Source: Salminus brasiliensis
Taxonomy: Eukaryota > Chordata > Actinopteri > Characiformes > Bryconidae
Reading direction: 5' to 3'
DNA length: 64,000 nt
Assembly: GCF_030463535.1 (NCBI RefSeq)
Contig: NC_132880.1
Location: forward strand, 38,225,342 to 38,289,341
A model generated the notes under the pieces. That model was given only the letters and a program-made list of their open reading frames with translations, was not told the origin of the DNA and ran no database searches. Positions 1 to 11,073 of this stretch are shown in pieces. How positions within the stretch are numbered: position 1 is the first letter of the stretch; the number at the start of each line of letters is the position of its first letter. The position numbers were made by a program, and so were the translations under genes.

Positions 1-659
1 ACCACTCACCCAGTTACACAGCTGAGCAGGGCCCCAGTGAGTTCCCCTGACGTATTCCTTGTTAGCTCTTTTCTTTCTGCCTTGGCCTCTGTGTCTCCAT
101 GATCTGCTTGTGTAATGTAGTAGAGACGTATGCGTTGTATCCTATTCTTCGAGTTTGACCAGAAAGGCCAACTACATTGTTTAAAATGAATACGGCACAA
201 GCGTAAGAACAGTAGCTTTTAGAGTTGCTGTAATAACTGTATTACAGTCTATAGGGCAGTTGCAGATGGAATAGTTTTACAGTAAGAGACCATTGAACCC
301 TGTAGTTCCTGGATATTCTTTGTATTATTAGTATATTAATATTATTGTGTTTTAGAGTAAGGATCTAATCCTCACCACAAGCTTTCAATACATTAGTGTC
401 CTAACCTGGTAAGCAAATGACAAAACATAACTTGACTTGACAGGGATCTGTTTGGCAAACTCTTAAATTACAGAAGCTCCCCAGAGAAATCTAATCCAGC
501 TATGATTAGGTCTTATTTTTCTGGCGTACCAAAGAATTGATTAACCTCATAAATAATTGTGATTATGCCAAACATTCGAGCCGTTTCTAAGCTTACAGAT
601 GGTCGAAGTGTTTGCGCTCCCTCTCACACCACCTGACATTCAGAAAGAAGCTTCCTCAG
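1..659. other. Intronic sequence of rnf19b, nothing recognised
   Basis: AT-rich, no ORF with family resemblance and no clear repeat. It is taken as the intron before the RING2 exon because that exon needs an upstream partner for RING1 and the IBR. Confidence 0.6.
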
Positions 660-3600
660 CACACTGTATTTACAAGAGCCTGTGAATGCCACTGCTTATA
701 CTAAACCCAAACCCATTAATCCCCACTCAGCTGATGACATCAAGCCCTGTCCCCGATGTGGAGCCTACATCATCAAGATGAACGACGGCAGCTGTAATCA
801 CATGACCTGCGCTGTGTGTGGCTGCGAGTTCTGCTGGCTCTGTATGAAGGAAATCTCTGACCTGCACTACCTCAGGTATGCTCAGCTCCGAGGCCAATTG
901 CCATGTAGCTAAGAGCACCGCCATCTGTTCAGCAATTACCTAGACATGCTGGTTGAGTCTGGGAATAATGACCTTTGATGACTTGATGATGTAGTTCTCC
1001 TCTCGGCCTGAATTTGTCCGTCTCACTCTGTGCTCCTTATCTTTCGCAGTCCATCAGGTTGTACCTTCTGGGGAAAGAAGCCATGGAGTCGTAAGAAGAA
1101 GATTCTGTGGCAGCTGGGAACTCTGATTGGTGCCCCAGTGGGCATCACTCTAATCGCTGGCATTGCAGTGCCTGCCATGGTTATTGGCATCCCGGTTTAC
1201 GTAGGGCGCAAGGTAAGATGGAGCTTGAAGTATCTGTGCCATTATGCTGGAGCCATGACTAACCAACTAACCAAAATGTGGACGTCACAAATTGTCAAAT
1301 AAGGAAACTAATGAAGAGGTCTTTCATTGACCCATCTGGGAACTTCCCAACATGCTTCTGTCTCTGTACACAAAGGCTTGATTGCTTTTGATCTTATCGA
1401 ATCTTGTTAACAGTCTATTTTCTGTGTAGTTTTGCCTGGTAGGGCAGGAACCAGACTCCAGCATTCCTACAAACCAACGACACTGCCTCTGTGCCTAGAA
1501 AATAGACTTGTTTAGAGCCCTATTGCCAAGTAGAGGGCGTGCCTGTACAGAGTGTTGTTTCATTTTCTCCAAGCACATTGTTTCTCAGGAGGTTTCTGGA
1601 AATTATGTTGATGTCACTTCTTTTGAATATTCTATCAGCTGCAGAATATACAACCCTCAAAACCACAAAATGCAAAACTGAATGAGCAAGAATTCTTAGA
1701 ACATTTCCAGCACAATGCAAATGTCTTCTAATAACAACTGCGCATCCAGTAAGGCAATGAGTTCTCAGTTACTACCTGAAGGAAGTCCTGCCTCACTGCT
1801 TATTTTTTGTGTATCTCTGTGTCTTCATGAATACTCAATTTAAAACTTCTCCAGAGTCATGATCACAAAATTGTGATACAAAATGTATCCCAAAGTGTCC
1901 CAAAACTCAGAACCATGATACTAAGGCAAAAAATGAAACACTCCATGAACTATGCGTCTGAATACCAAGAACACGTTTTCAGGACATTGATTAAAGCAAC
2001 AATATGTAGCATTTTATTTTTAAATAACGGCTTTGAAATCATTGTGATGCTCTACTGAGCATTGAGAATTTCCCCACTGTGGGAATAATAAAGGATTATC
2101 TTATCTTATCTTATCTTATTTTATCTTACTGGTCTGAAAAGGGGACAGTACTGCTGCCGTCACTGGTATTCACCAGTATCTTCCCAAGAATGCAAAGAAA
2201 AGCAATGTTCATGAGAAATGTCCAAACAAAACGTCTATGTAAGAGACATGCTCTTATAATGATAGATCCCAGTAAGTTGAACAAATAAGAAAACATAGGT
2301 GAATGTCAGAATCTTTGTGAAAACTGTGTAAGTGGGTCTTAAAAAGAGCGTTTCTTCTTAAGAATGGTTGGGGATGAGGCCCAGTTTGACAGCTGATACC
2401 TGATGATGCATGTTTGTTTGAAACTTTTTGGTTTATTCTGAAACTTTGGTTTTGATTCCTTTCCGGTGCAGATATACGCCCACTATGAAGGGAAGAAGAC
2501 CTCTCAGCACAGGAGAAACCTGGCCATCACAGGGGGTGTGGCCCTGTCCATTATCACAGCACCAGTCATTGCTGCTGTCAGTGTGGGTAGGTTTACCTGT
2601 AAAATGTTGGAAGAAAATCTATTGGTTTTGTAATCAAGACACTGTTTTATTGTCTTCCTCTTAATGTACATTAAATGTCCAAATGTTTGTGGACGCCCCT
2701 TCTAATGAATGCATTCAGCTGCTTTAAGTTGGACTGATTGCTGAGACAGATGTGCGAATGCACACACACAGCTTGCCTAGTCTCTGTAAAGAAGAGCTGC
2801 CAGTAGCAGATAAACATGAACCTATTGGCACTATGCCTACTGCCAGGCATGGGCTAGAGGGGTATAAAGCCCCCAAGCATGGAGCTGTGGAACTGATTGC
2901 ATGATGGTGTGCCATCGCATTCTTTTGGGATGAGGTGTTAGGGATGGGGTGGGGTGGTGGTCATCCAACATTCTGACCTATTTAACACCCCTGTTGCTAA
3001 ATGCAATCATATCCTCACAGTAGTGCTCCAATATCTAATTGAAAGCCTTCCCTTGACCATAGCGACGGTTACTCCAACAAAAGCAGGACAACCTTTTTAT
3101 AAATAGCCTTAATTTTGAAAGAAATGAATAAGAATGGGCATGTGTCCCAATACTTTGGTCCATTTAAGGGTACCATCAGACTGTGCTAGGAGTTTTCAGT
3201 GGGAACATGTGAAAGAGATATGTCCTTGGTCATTCTCCTAGGTATTGGTGTACCCATCATGTTGGCATATGTGTATGGCGTGGTGCCAATCTCCCTGTGC
3301 CGTGGCGGGGGCTGCGGGGTCAGCAGAGGGAAGGGACGAGGTGTCAGGATCGACTTTGATGAGGACGATGGGCCCATTACAGGTCAGTAAGTTCATCTGA
3401 TTCATACGTGAAACCGTAACAGTGGTGCTTTTCACAACAGGCATTGCCACAGATGATAATGGTGTTATCTCTGGTATGCTCTTTCCCTATCTTTCATGTG
3501 TTTAGTTGCTGACGCATGGCGAGCACTGAAGTCTCCCAGCCTTGGTGAAAGCAGTCTGGAGGGAGGGGCCAGTGGCCTCAGTACAACCTCCCCAAGTGAA

Positions 3601-5936
3601 GGCCTGTCCGTGGCCCCTGGGGGCTTAGGGGACACACCCCACTTTAACACGTTAGCAGGAGGAGCTCTGGGAGCTCGAACAGGAAAATACAGCAGGTATG
3701 ACGAGTGGTCTGGATGGTTAAACCATATAAGGAATGAAGGGTGTGTTGTTTGGGTATTGATGTGAGTTAAGCTGATTACTTGTCAGGTCACGTCAGTGGC
3801 TGGCACTGTGCTGTAACTTGACTGTGTTGATGCTTCAGGCTGGAGGTTCAAGGTGCTGAGCTTGGAAAAGAAGGTGTACGCAGAGAGACCGGGAGCCTGG
3901 GAGCAGCCAGTGATTGCGCAAGCACTCGTGGCATGGCGGGCTCCATAACTTCCTCCTACACCTTACCCGACAGGTATGTGTGGATCTTACCTTTGGTCTT
4001 TAATGTGTCTTGTCATTTGTGTATCATGTTTTTATAGTTCCCTGCCCTGCTTATAGGGCAGCAAAATTGTTCATGTTTTTATTGTCATTTTTATTGTTTT
4101 TTATGAGTTTACACCATAAACACATCGTTAAAAGCTGTGATAACAGAACAGATCAGATTACTTCACACACACCGCCAGAGTGGTGTCATTGCAGAAGTGG
4201 GAACGTAGCATTAGAAGCTTTAGAACGTGCTTTTCTGAGGCTTTAACCTTCCTCAACCACTTTACCACTCTGCTAAACAGGCAGTTACAAAACACATGTA
4301 CATCTCAACAACTCAAAGACATCCATACGTTAACACTGTATTTTTCCATCATGATGGGACTGACTACTATTACTACAGCTAGCAATGATTATGATCAGTA
4401 CACCCGTGCATAACATAAAAAGGTGCTATACAGGTACATTTGACTTGACTTAACATTTACATTACAGTGAGCTAAACCTCTCTTCAAATAAGGGCCTCTT
4501 TTTAGAGTTGATTTAATACAAGCAAGTAAAAGCGTATGCCATGGTGGGCTAACTCTGAGCCCCAAATTGCCCTAATGTGGAAAGTAGAATGTCCCATATT
4601 TACATTTATGGCATTTAGCAAATTAATTTATTCATATCTATATTAGTATGGATACCTAGATGCACAATACTCAACAAATAATACATACATATACTAAAAT
4701 TAATATAAAAAAATTGAAGCAAGACATGAGTACAATCACTTCACGCATTTGAAACACACTATGGGCTGGTTCCCCAGACAGGCCTATAGTCTTGGACTTG
4801 GGCTTTCTGAATGGGAAGCCTTTTGTAGGAAGCTAGCCCTTTTACTATCTAGTACTTTTGGGATGACTTGAGGACTTGGGGATGATGTCACTAGCAATGT
4901 TGCTGTAGTATGTTGCTGAATGCAATTCATATCTTCACAGCAGTGCTCCAAACTCTAGTAGATCTAGCCTTCTCTGGACAGTAGAGACAGTTACTCCAAC
5001 AAAACAAGTTAAACTATTTTTATTACCTTTGTTTTTAGGAAAGCAAAACTGGTGTCCCAATATTTTTGTCTCTGTAGTGTATTATTATTATGAAATGCAT
5101 ATTGTTTTGGGATTTGTGTGAATTAAAGTGAATTAAAGGTGTATTGCTGAATTGTGTGTGAACAAATTGGTTACCAACCAGGTCTGATCTGATTAATCAC
5201 TGCTTAGCGTTTCTTTACAGCCAGATAGCCAAGCTTTTTCTTTTTATCCGAGGCTCACACTGTGTGGGCTAAATGGAAACACGAAGCACAGTCACATATA
5301 TTTCCAGTACGTTCTATTAGTCAGAGTCACAATTGTGCACTCTCTTTAATGGGTGAAACTGGAATTTTGCCAGATTAAAAGAAATCAACATGAAATTCAA
5401 TTATAAACTACATCAGCTCAGATCGGCCCACACAAATTGAAAATGTTATCGATTGTGCACCCCCACCCAGTTTCCACGGTGTTCTTGTTCTCTGACTCAC
5501 TCTCCTCTTACATTTTAGGGAAGGCACAAACCTTGAGATTCAGGTGGACATTGAAACCAAACCCAGCCATCTGTGTCTAACCAGTGAAGAGGATCTGGCT
5601 CCACCCACTGCTGCCATGGCACATGGCTCGGGGGAGGAGCCTCAGGACTGCAGCTCCTGCAGAGGCGGGGTTTTATCCGGCTCGTCTCTAGGCCTGTCGC
5701 CCGGGGGGTCACTCAGGGAGGGGCTGCGTGACGTTACGCTGGCTCAGCCGGAGAGCATCCGCAGTGACCTGGAGATGTCCGACACGCAGTCAGACGACAT
5801 CGCAGAGCTGACGTCGGACGACTGCGACTCCCCTCGCCCCAAAAGCTCCCGTCCCCCTCCTCCGCCCCAGCCCACCTGCCGAGCCTTGAACTCCACCGAC
5901 GGCCTGCACTGTCCCGACGTCATCCTTTACGTGTGA
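660..5936 (+). CDS. rnf19b: RNF19B, RBR-type E3 ubiquitin ligase (3' part, seven exons)
   Basis: Membrane-anchored RING-between-RING E3 ligase that passes ubiquitin through a catalytic cysteine in RING2. Exons read with GT-AG borders: about 660-875, 1050-1212, 2472-2586, 3242-3382, 3506-3695, 3839-3973 and 5519-5936 (TGA at 5934). Joined in frame they give about 458 residues, against roughly 730 for the whole human protein, so RING1 and the IBR lie upstream of the window. Seen: RING2 begins with CPRC (748-759); the presumed catalytic Cys is in GSCNHM (codon 793-795), followed by CEFCWLC. Two hydrophobic segments follow, one at about 1120-1200 and one across the 2586/3242 junction ([14 protein letters not shown]). 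The acidic [17 protein letters not shown] stretch and the late [11 protein letters not shown] motif fit RNF19B rather than RNF19A. The first acceptor is uncertain (AG at 658-659 or about 675); an in-frame stop at 634 limits it. The C-terminal exon is Ser/Pro/acidic and probably disordered. Confidence 0.95.
1213..2471. other. rnf19b intron with a CTCF-like motif and a pentamer repeat
   Basis: Bounded by the GTAAGA donor at 1213 and an AG at 2470-2471. It holds a TTATC pentamer run at 2095-2128 and a CTCF-like core (GTAGAGGGCGT) near 1530. No coding content seen. Confidence 0.7.
2095..2128. repeat. (TTATC)n pentanucleotide microsatellite
   Basis: About six to seven copies of TTATC with one T-rich interruption, in an rnf19b intron. 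Confidence 0.9.
2669..3170 (-). mobile_element. TA-flanked MITE, near full-length copy (family A)
   Basis: About 500 bp, flanked by TA at 2667-2668 and 3171-3172. The left end is AAATGTCCAAATGTTTGTGG and the right end, inverted, is GGACCAAAGTATTGGGACAC, so the termini are imperfect inverted repeats of about 28 bp. The interior matches the copy at 27443-27936 in the opposite orientation. No transposase: a non-autonomous DNA transposon. The TA target fits Tc1/mariner-type mobilisation. It lies in the rnf19b intron just before the exon at 3242. Confidence 0.85.
3441..3473 (+). CDS. rnf19b: Possible 33-nt cassette microexon of rnf19b
   Basis: Between the exons ending at 3382 and starting at 3506 there is an AG (3439-3440) and a GTATGC donor (3474) bounding 33 nt. 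Both flanking exons join after codon position 1, and the insert keeps that phase without a stop. It would add 11 residues ([11 protein letters not shown]) between GPIT and VADAW. As I recall, the paralogue RNF19A carries a longer stretch at this point, so length variation here is plausible. The exon-skipping form matches the usual RNF19B sequence. Inference from sequence only; chance is not excluded. Confidence 0.4.
3974..5518. other. Last rnf19b intron, repeat-rich
   Basis: About 1.5 kb between the GTATGT donor at 3974 and the TTTTAG acceptor at 5518. It holds the family A relic (4915-5085), part of a GGGCTGGTTCCCCAGAC palindromic repeat (about 4762-4850) and a TTTACATTTATGGCATTTAG repeat edge (4598-4620). 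No coding exon recognised. Confidence 0.7.
4915..5085 (-). mobile_element. Relic of family A MITE
   Basis: Partial, diverged copy of the element at 2669-3170, including the TCTTCACAGCAGTGCTCCAA stretch and the end GGTGTCCCAATATTTTTGTC. One terminus and half the interior are missing. Lies in the last rnf19b intron. Confidence 0.75.
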
Positions 5937-7005
5937 GGAGAGTCCAGGGACTCTTGCTGTTGCACAGACCTAGCTGTTTATTACCGCTTTTATCTGGTTC
6001 TTTTGCTGCTTTTTGTAACGATTAAAACACACCTTAACAGTTCAGGCGATTCGGTGGCATGCGTCTGCCTGGCTGCCTGTGGCTCTGCTCTTGTCTGCCT
6101 ACAGAACTACAGACAGGGCTCTACCTCTACAACTATTCATACTGTTAGTAGTTCAGAATCTTGTATGTTTACTTATCGGTGCAATTAATGCCTTGGCTAT
6201 TTAAGCAAAAAAAAAAAGGAATAAGATAAACCGTAGGTACTACCATTGCCACAAATATCCTGTGAGTGGGGATAAAAGAAAAAAACAATGCTACAAAGTG
6301 AAATATCACCAAGCACACATTTACAGTATGTGAGGGACTGTGGGGAGTGGGGAGGGTTTAGCTGGACTACAGTGTTTTCTATGTATGTTGGTATGTATGA
6401 TTTTTTTGTTTGTTTGTTTTTTTCTTCTTCTTTTTCCTTATTTATAACTAAGCGACCCGGAAAATTGTACGACTCGCTGCATGCATGTGTATGCATGACC
6501 TGCGCTTGTATACGAGGGTATAAGCCAAGTTTGTAGTGGTTGCACTGACCAGGTTTGCACAGTGAAGAGATGTAAATGGACCTGCACTCGAGTCTCACCT
6601 GCACAAAGACTGGAATTCAGAGATGGGACATTGGGTTGTTGCCAAAGGAGATCGGCCCCTTTCCCCTCAAGCAGACGGTTTCACCCAGATCGCTGTCTGC
6701 CTGCCTTAGACGTGACGCTCATGCTCTCAGTCGCTTTCCCCACTGACTCTCTGACTCACTGACAACACTGTCTGTGCCCACACGTCTGTAATGAGTGTGT
6801 GAGAGTGAGTGTGATGTGTGTCTTTTTATTTGTTTGTATTAAAACATAAAGGGCATCAACAGTGGGGCAGGCCACCAGATGCACTTTTTCCTCCCTTTTC
6901 CTTTTTTTTGGGGAAACCTAGCCCTGTGTTATCATGGACCCACTGCAATGTGTTTGAACTTATGCATTTCTGAGTAATAAACTGAATTAAATGGTTGAGC
7001 TTTCT
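5937..7005 (+). terminator. rnf19b: rnf19b 3' UTR with poly(A) signal
   Basis: Follows the stop at 5934-5936 without any recognisable coding. A canonical AATAAA lies at 6976-6981, with a T/G-rich stretch after it (about 7010-7035) that suits cleavage near 7000. An A-run near 6207 and T-rich tracts near 6400 and 6900 are the only other structure. Overlapping ORFs on both strands here have no family resemblance. Confidence 0.75.
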
Positions 7006-7649
7006 GCACTTTATCCCTGTGTTTTGTTCTTGTTCTGCAAACACTCTCCTCGCTCCGTCTCTCTCTAGCTATCTGCCTACTTATCATTCATATCATAATG
7101 AATGATGAGTCAGTTTCTTTGAAGTATATCCCTGGTGGATGACAAAGCATTTTAGGGCATATCATACATTGGTCATGTCTTGGTGGATGTGATGGAATAC
7201 CGGATCATCTCTGTTTGATTACTGGATCTCAGAATCTGTGTGTTTTTGCATATTGTTTTACTGTCAGTTATATACGAGCCCCTTCTTTGTGCTATTAATA
7301 CCTGATCGTATTGTGTGGTGATCATAAACATAAACAGGCTAGCTCTGGAAACATGATCCAATCAGGCAATTATGCTTAATATCATCCCGCTTGCTTGCAT
7401 TCATAACACACACAAAAAAACACTTGAATTTGATTAAATAAACAAACATTGTTACGTTGATACTGATGCAATTAGATGCAATATGAGACCATCCTCTTCT
7501 CTCGCTCTTGCGTTTTCCATACACCCCAGGACAGTGTAACTAGTGAAGACGAGTTTCACTACAATAAGCATACAAGTATACAATATGTGTGGCATACAGC
7601 AAACTAGGTGATTAAGAGGAAGGCCTAGGCTACCATGTTCACTGACATT

Positions 7650-7800
7650 CATGCAATTTGACTGATGCTTTTATCCAGAGTGAATCACATTTGAATCATG
7701 TAAGACAGGTAGGTGAATGCAGCATTGGGAGTCTTGCCCAAGAACTCGTACTGGTGGGGTGTTCTTGCTTGTCTGGGGAATCAAATCCCAGTCTGCCTCA
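7650..7800. repeat. SINE-like fish interspersed repeat fragment
   Basis: Contains the common fish motif CTTTTATCCAGAGTGAATCA (related copy edge at 21860-21900) and, at its far end, a GGGAATCAAATCCC stretch resembling a B-box. No target duplication was resolved. Confidence 0.5.
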
Positions 7801-7829
7801 GGGATCTGGTATTGTTACCCACTACAATA

Positions 7830-7952
7830 AGGGCTGGTTTCCCAGACCAGGATTAAGCCTAGCCCAAGACTACACGTCATTCTGAAGATTCTTCATTGAA
7901 AGGAAAATGTAGACCTGGACCAAGCTCTATCCCTGTTTGGGAAACCTACCCC
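7830..7952. mobile_element. Short palindromic MITE
   Basis: About 120 bp with inverted ends: GGGCTGGTTTCCCAGACCAG on the left and a matching GTTTGGGAAACCTACCC on the right, and inverted AGGATTAAGC / AGCTCTATCC segments inside. A half copy lies near 4762. Non-coding, able to form a hairpin. Confidence 0.65.
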
Positions 7953-8044
7953 ATACCTTTACTGTTCCTGATAGCTAATGTCCAATATGTAAACAGTTAA
8001 GCACAAAAATAAGCAATTTGATTCTTCATGGCTAGATAAAAACC

Positions 8045-8345
8045 TCCCTGCTAAAAAGCTCCAGCTCAAGACCATCTTTTGCTGGTAGTTGGCTTCAGGC
8101 CATGGTAAAGGTGGTGGAAAAGCTGGTCATCCAGATGACAACATACCCTATGCTGGTAAGCTAGCAGGGTAACCAGCTCTTGACCAGATACATCGCATAT
8201 GATTTTGGTTATGTTTGGTCAAGCTGGTCAAGCAGCATGGTTCATTTGCTCAAGCTTGGTCAGGTTTATCATGCTTGTAGACCAGCTAAACCATCACCAT
8301 CACCTATGCTAGTCAACCAGCTCAACTATCTTAACCAGCTTGAGT
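8045..8345. repeat. Degenerate CCAGCT/AGCTGG repeat
   Basis: Repeated AAGCTGGTCAAG, GACCAGCT and AACCAGCT motifs in both orientations over 300 bp, a pattern of a known kind of dispersed fish repeat. Boundaries unclear. Confidence 0.5.
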
Positions 8346-8997
8346 TAGCCAGGCTGCTTAGGAAGGGAACACAAAGTCTAAAAGCGATCTAGGCTATTTT
8401 CTATTCGATTTCTTCTTCATGAAAATAGCAGGTTGGTGGTTTTTCCTTGGTGTTGCTTTTGCTGCATATCATCGCTGCCCAATGAATGTCCAATCTCCAA
8501 AATAGCAACTTTACAGGAGAAGCAAAGAACCTTCCTAACTTTCAATGGAAGTCAATGTACAATAATTTTATTCCAAGTCATGTAGGAGCATTTCTATTGG
8601 TCCATTCATCCAGAATTATTTACACAGTCTACAGAGCAGCTACAGGGTTCAAATGATGAAGAAAAGTAATGGACAAAAATGGAGATGCATGTTTTTCATT
8701 GGACAGCAGCGATATACAACTACACCTTTGGCTTTAATGGGAGGTTTTAAAATGTATGTATATGAAAATGGCAAATTTGGGTTCTCTGATGTCACGACAT
8801 ATCAGTCTCCGTCATGTTAGTCTAACTAGTCTAACTAGTCCTGGACAGCTGAACTCTCCGGCATCTGCTTTATTAAATGTGGAAATATCTAATCAGAGAT
8901 GTCAAACACGAGGATCTCCTTCCCCCAGAACAAACATGGCTCTACAACCAGTCTGCATAAAGGTTACTGCGCTCTTGAAGCTTCGTGTTTAGTCACA

Positions 8998-9195
8998 GTG
9001 CCCCCTGCAGGCGCACAACCAGACACTGGCTGCATCCCAATTTGCGTCCTTGCGTACTCACGTAGGCTGCCTAGCTTGTGCGCTGGTTTACAGAGCTCTG
9101 GCTGCCATTTAGTGTCTACTTCTGCGCTGAGTTTTGGAATTACATCATGGTCTTATTTAAATATTTAAAGTTAAAATACTAACGCCACCTAGTGG
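8998..9195 (-). promoter_or_regulatory. Pair of CTCF-like motifs
   Basis: Read on the minus strand, 8998-9011 is CCTGCAGGGGGCAC and 9182-9195 is CCACTAGGTGGCGT. Each differs from the vertebrate core CCASYAGRKGGCRS at one position. Same orientation, 184 bp apart, between two genes: a candidate insulator or loop anchor. Motif only; occupancy unknown. Confidence 0.45.
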
Positions 9196-10035
9196 AAAAC
9201 CCACCCTCAACAGAGTAGGTAACGTATGACATAGTGGGAGTAGTAGCGCTGTGTGTGAAGCGTGTATCGACACGCTAATCAACACGTTACATTACAAAGA
9301 GGCGAAAAGAGCACCTCTCGTTGAGTGTACTTCAGTTTTGCCCTGTTTTGCGCACGGTGCGTAAAAACGCACCAGGCGCGTAAAAACGAGCGCCGTGCGT
9401 AAAGGTCTTGGAGAGCACTCCGACTAAAACCAGAGCAGCTGTAGACAAAGACAAACACGTGACTGCATTTCAGCCGTCATTAATTACCTAAGTAATGGAT
9501 CTGGACGCTGTCATCCTGGACAGCACTCCTTTTGGCACACATGAGAACGCTTCACTAACGCTACTGTTTCATCCAAAAAGATCCTAATCTACATTTTAGA
9601 CTCATAACGTCCTAAATCTGACCAACACACTCCTGCAGAGGTTTAATAACTTACTGACACACACACTCTTTACTGTTTACAGACATCAGCTCACCCTTGA
9701 GAAGGTGAAGACAAATTGTGCACTAAAAATCAATGATAACATTGTTTGTTGGATTATACTTGCTTGTTGTATTTTCTAAAACTTTGGTTTTTAAGCAACT
9801 CATCTAATGAAATCTCAGTTCTTGCTGTTTTTCAAGTTTTGACATCTGGCAATTCTTCTAGACAACCCCATCATTTGATTTATTTATCTGTACATTGACT
9901 CGAAGCAATTAGGGTTCTAAATCTTGGACTCGTGACCGTATTTGGACCCTTCAGAAAAACTTTTTACCTTTTAAAAGGTTGAGGGTGTAGAGGATTTTTC
10001 ATCAGAGAAGATCCATCTAACTATGTAAAGAAAGC

Positions 10036-10870
10036 ATTTAAGGTGTGGCGGTTGCTTTACGCTGTGCCATTTGGTGTGCTGGCTACTTTGATGTGCCAGA
10101 TGTGCAGCTTTACGATGTGCTGGAGAGTGTGCTGGCTGCTGTAAGATGTATCAGATGGTGTGATGACAGTTTTAAGATGTGCCGGACGGTGAGCCTGGCA
10201 GCTTTAAATGTGCCGGTTGGTAAGCTTAAAAATGTGCCAGGTGGTGTGTTGGCAGTTTTATGGTGTGCCAGTCGGTGAGCGGGCAGCTTTACGATGTGCT
10301 GGAGAGTGTGCTGGCTGCTGTAAGATGTATCGGATGGTGTGATGACAGTTTTAAGATGTGCTGCTTGGTGAGCCTGGCAGCTTTAAAATGTGCCAGTTGG
10401 TAAGCTTTAAAATGTACCGGGTGGTGTGTTGGCAGTTATAAGATGTGCCGGGTGATGTACTGGCAGATGTGTGCCGGCTGCTTAAGGATGTGCCAGATAG
10501 TGTGGCAGCTGCTGTAAGATGTGCTGAATGGTGTGCCAGGACCTTTAAGATGTGCCCGGTTGTGTGCCTGCAGTTTTAAAATGTGCTGGCATGTGTGTTG
10601 GCAGTTTAATGATGTGCCAAAGATGTGCCAGATGCTGTAAGATGTGCCAAATGGTGTTTCGGCACCTTAAAGTGGTGCCGTTTTTGTGCCGGCTGCTTTA
10701 GGATGTGCCAGATGTGTCAGCAGTCAGGCGTTCAAGCAGCTTTTTTTGGATGTGCCGGCAGCTTTAAGATGTGCCGGATGGGGTGCCGGCTGCCTTGGTT
10801 TGTGCCAGATAGTGTGCCAGCTGCTGTAAGATGTGCCGGCTGGTGTGCCGGGTTAGATGGCATGTTAGTA
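10036..10870. repeat. Minisatellite with higher-order structure
   Basis: Tandem units of about 30 bp with consensus near AGATGTGCCGGTGGTGTGCC followed by GGCAGCTTTA. Within it, 10105-10283 recurs at 10284-10462 with only a few changes, giving a 179-bp higher-order unit of six basic units. The remaining units (10463-10870) are more diverged. The ORFs read through it (Cys-rich) are by-products. It ends about 130 bp before the probable ndufs5 promoter. Confidence 0.9.
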
Positions 10871-10989
10871 GGACTGGTTTTAGTAAAAGTTGATATGGAG
10901 GTATTCGTCTATAGGTGCTGACTCATTATGGTGATGGATCTGGTTGTGGTCCTCCTCCTCCTGAGGTCCACCACCACCTCCTTGAACAT

Positions 10990-11073
10990 GTAGACAATTG
11001 GAACACAGCCAGTGACGTCAAGCTCAGCTTTGCAGCAATGTCGCAAATATTAGCCTGCAGGAAGGCGGCGTAC
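10990..11073 (+). promoter_or_regulatory. ndufs5: Probable ndufs5 promoter and untranslated exon 1
   Basis: A perfect CRE (TGACGTCA) lies at 11013-11020, with an inverted CCAAT box (ATTGG) about 12 bp before it, and a strong donor ACG|GTAAGC at 11073/11074. The first coding exon of ndufs5 has an acceptor 4 nt before its ATG, so an upstream non-coding exon is needed; this is the best candidate. The transcription start cannot be placed exactly. Confidence 0.5.

Larger units (their letters stand above)
7006..10035. other. Intergenic region between rnf19b and ndufs5
   Basis: No gene recognised. It holds a SINE-like fragment (about 7650-7800), a palindromic MITE (7830-7952), a CCAGCT-rich degenerate repeat (about 8045-8345), two CTCF-like motifs (8998-9011 and 9182-9195) and a small direct repeat with GTGCGTAAAAACG units near 9356-9405. 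The rest shows nothing. Confidence 0.7.

Noticed and set aside
5515..5712. Minus-strand ORF opposite the last rnf19b exon
   Set aside because: Shadow of the GC-rich coding exon on the other strand.
10625..10921. Cys-rich ORF resembling a small secreted protein
   Set aside because: Product of the GATGTGCC minisatellite; the frame is not kept along the array.
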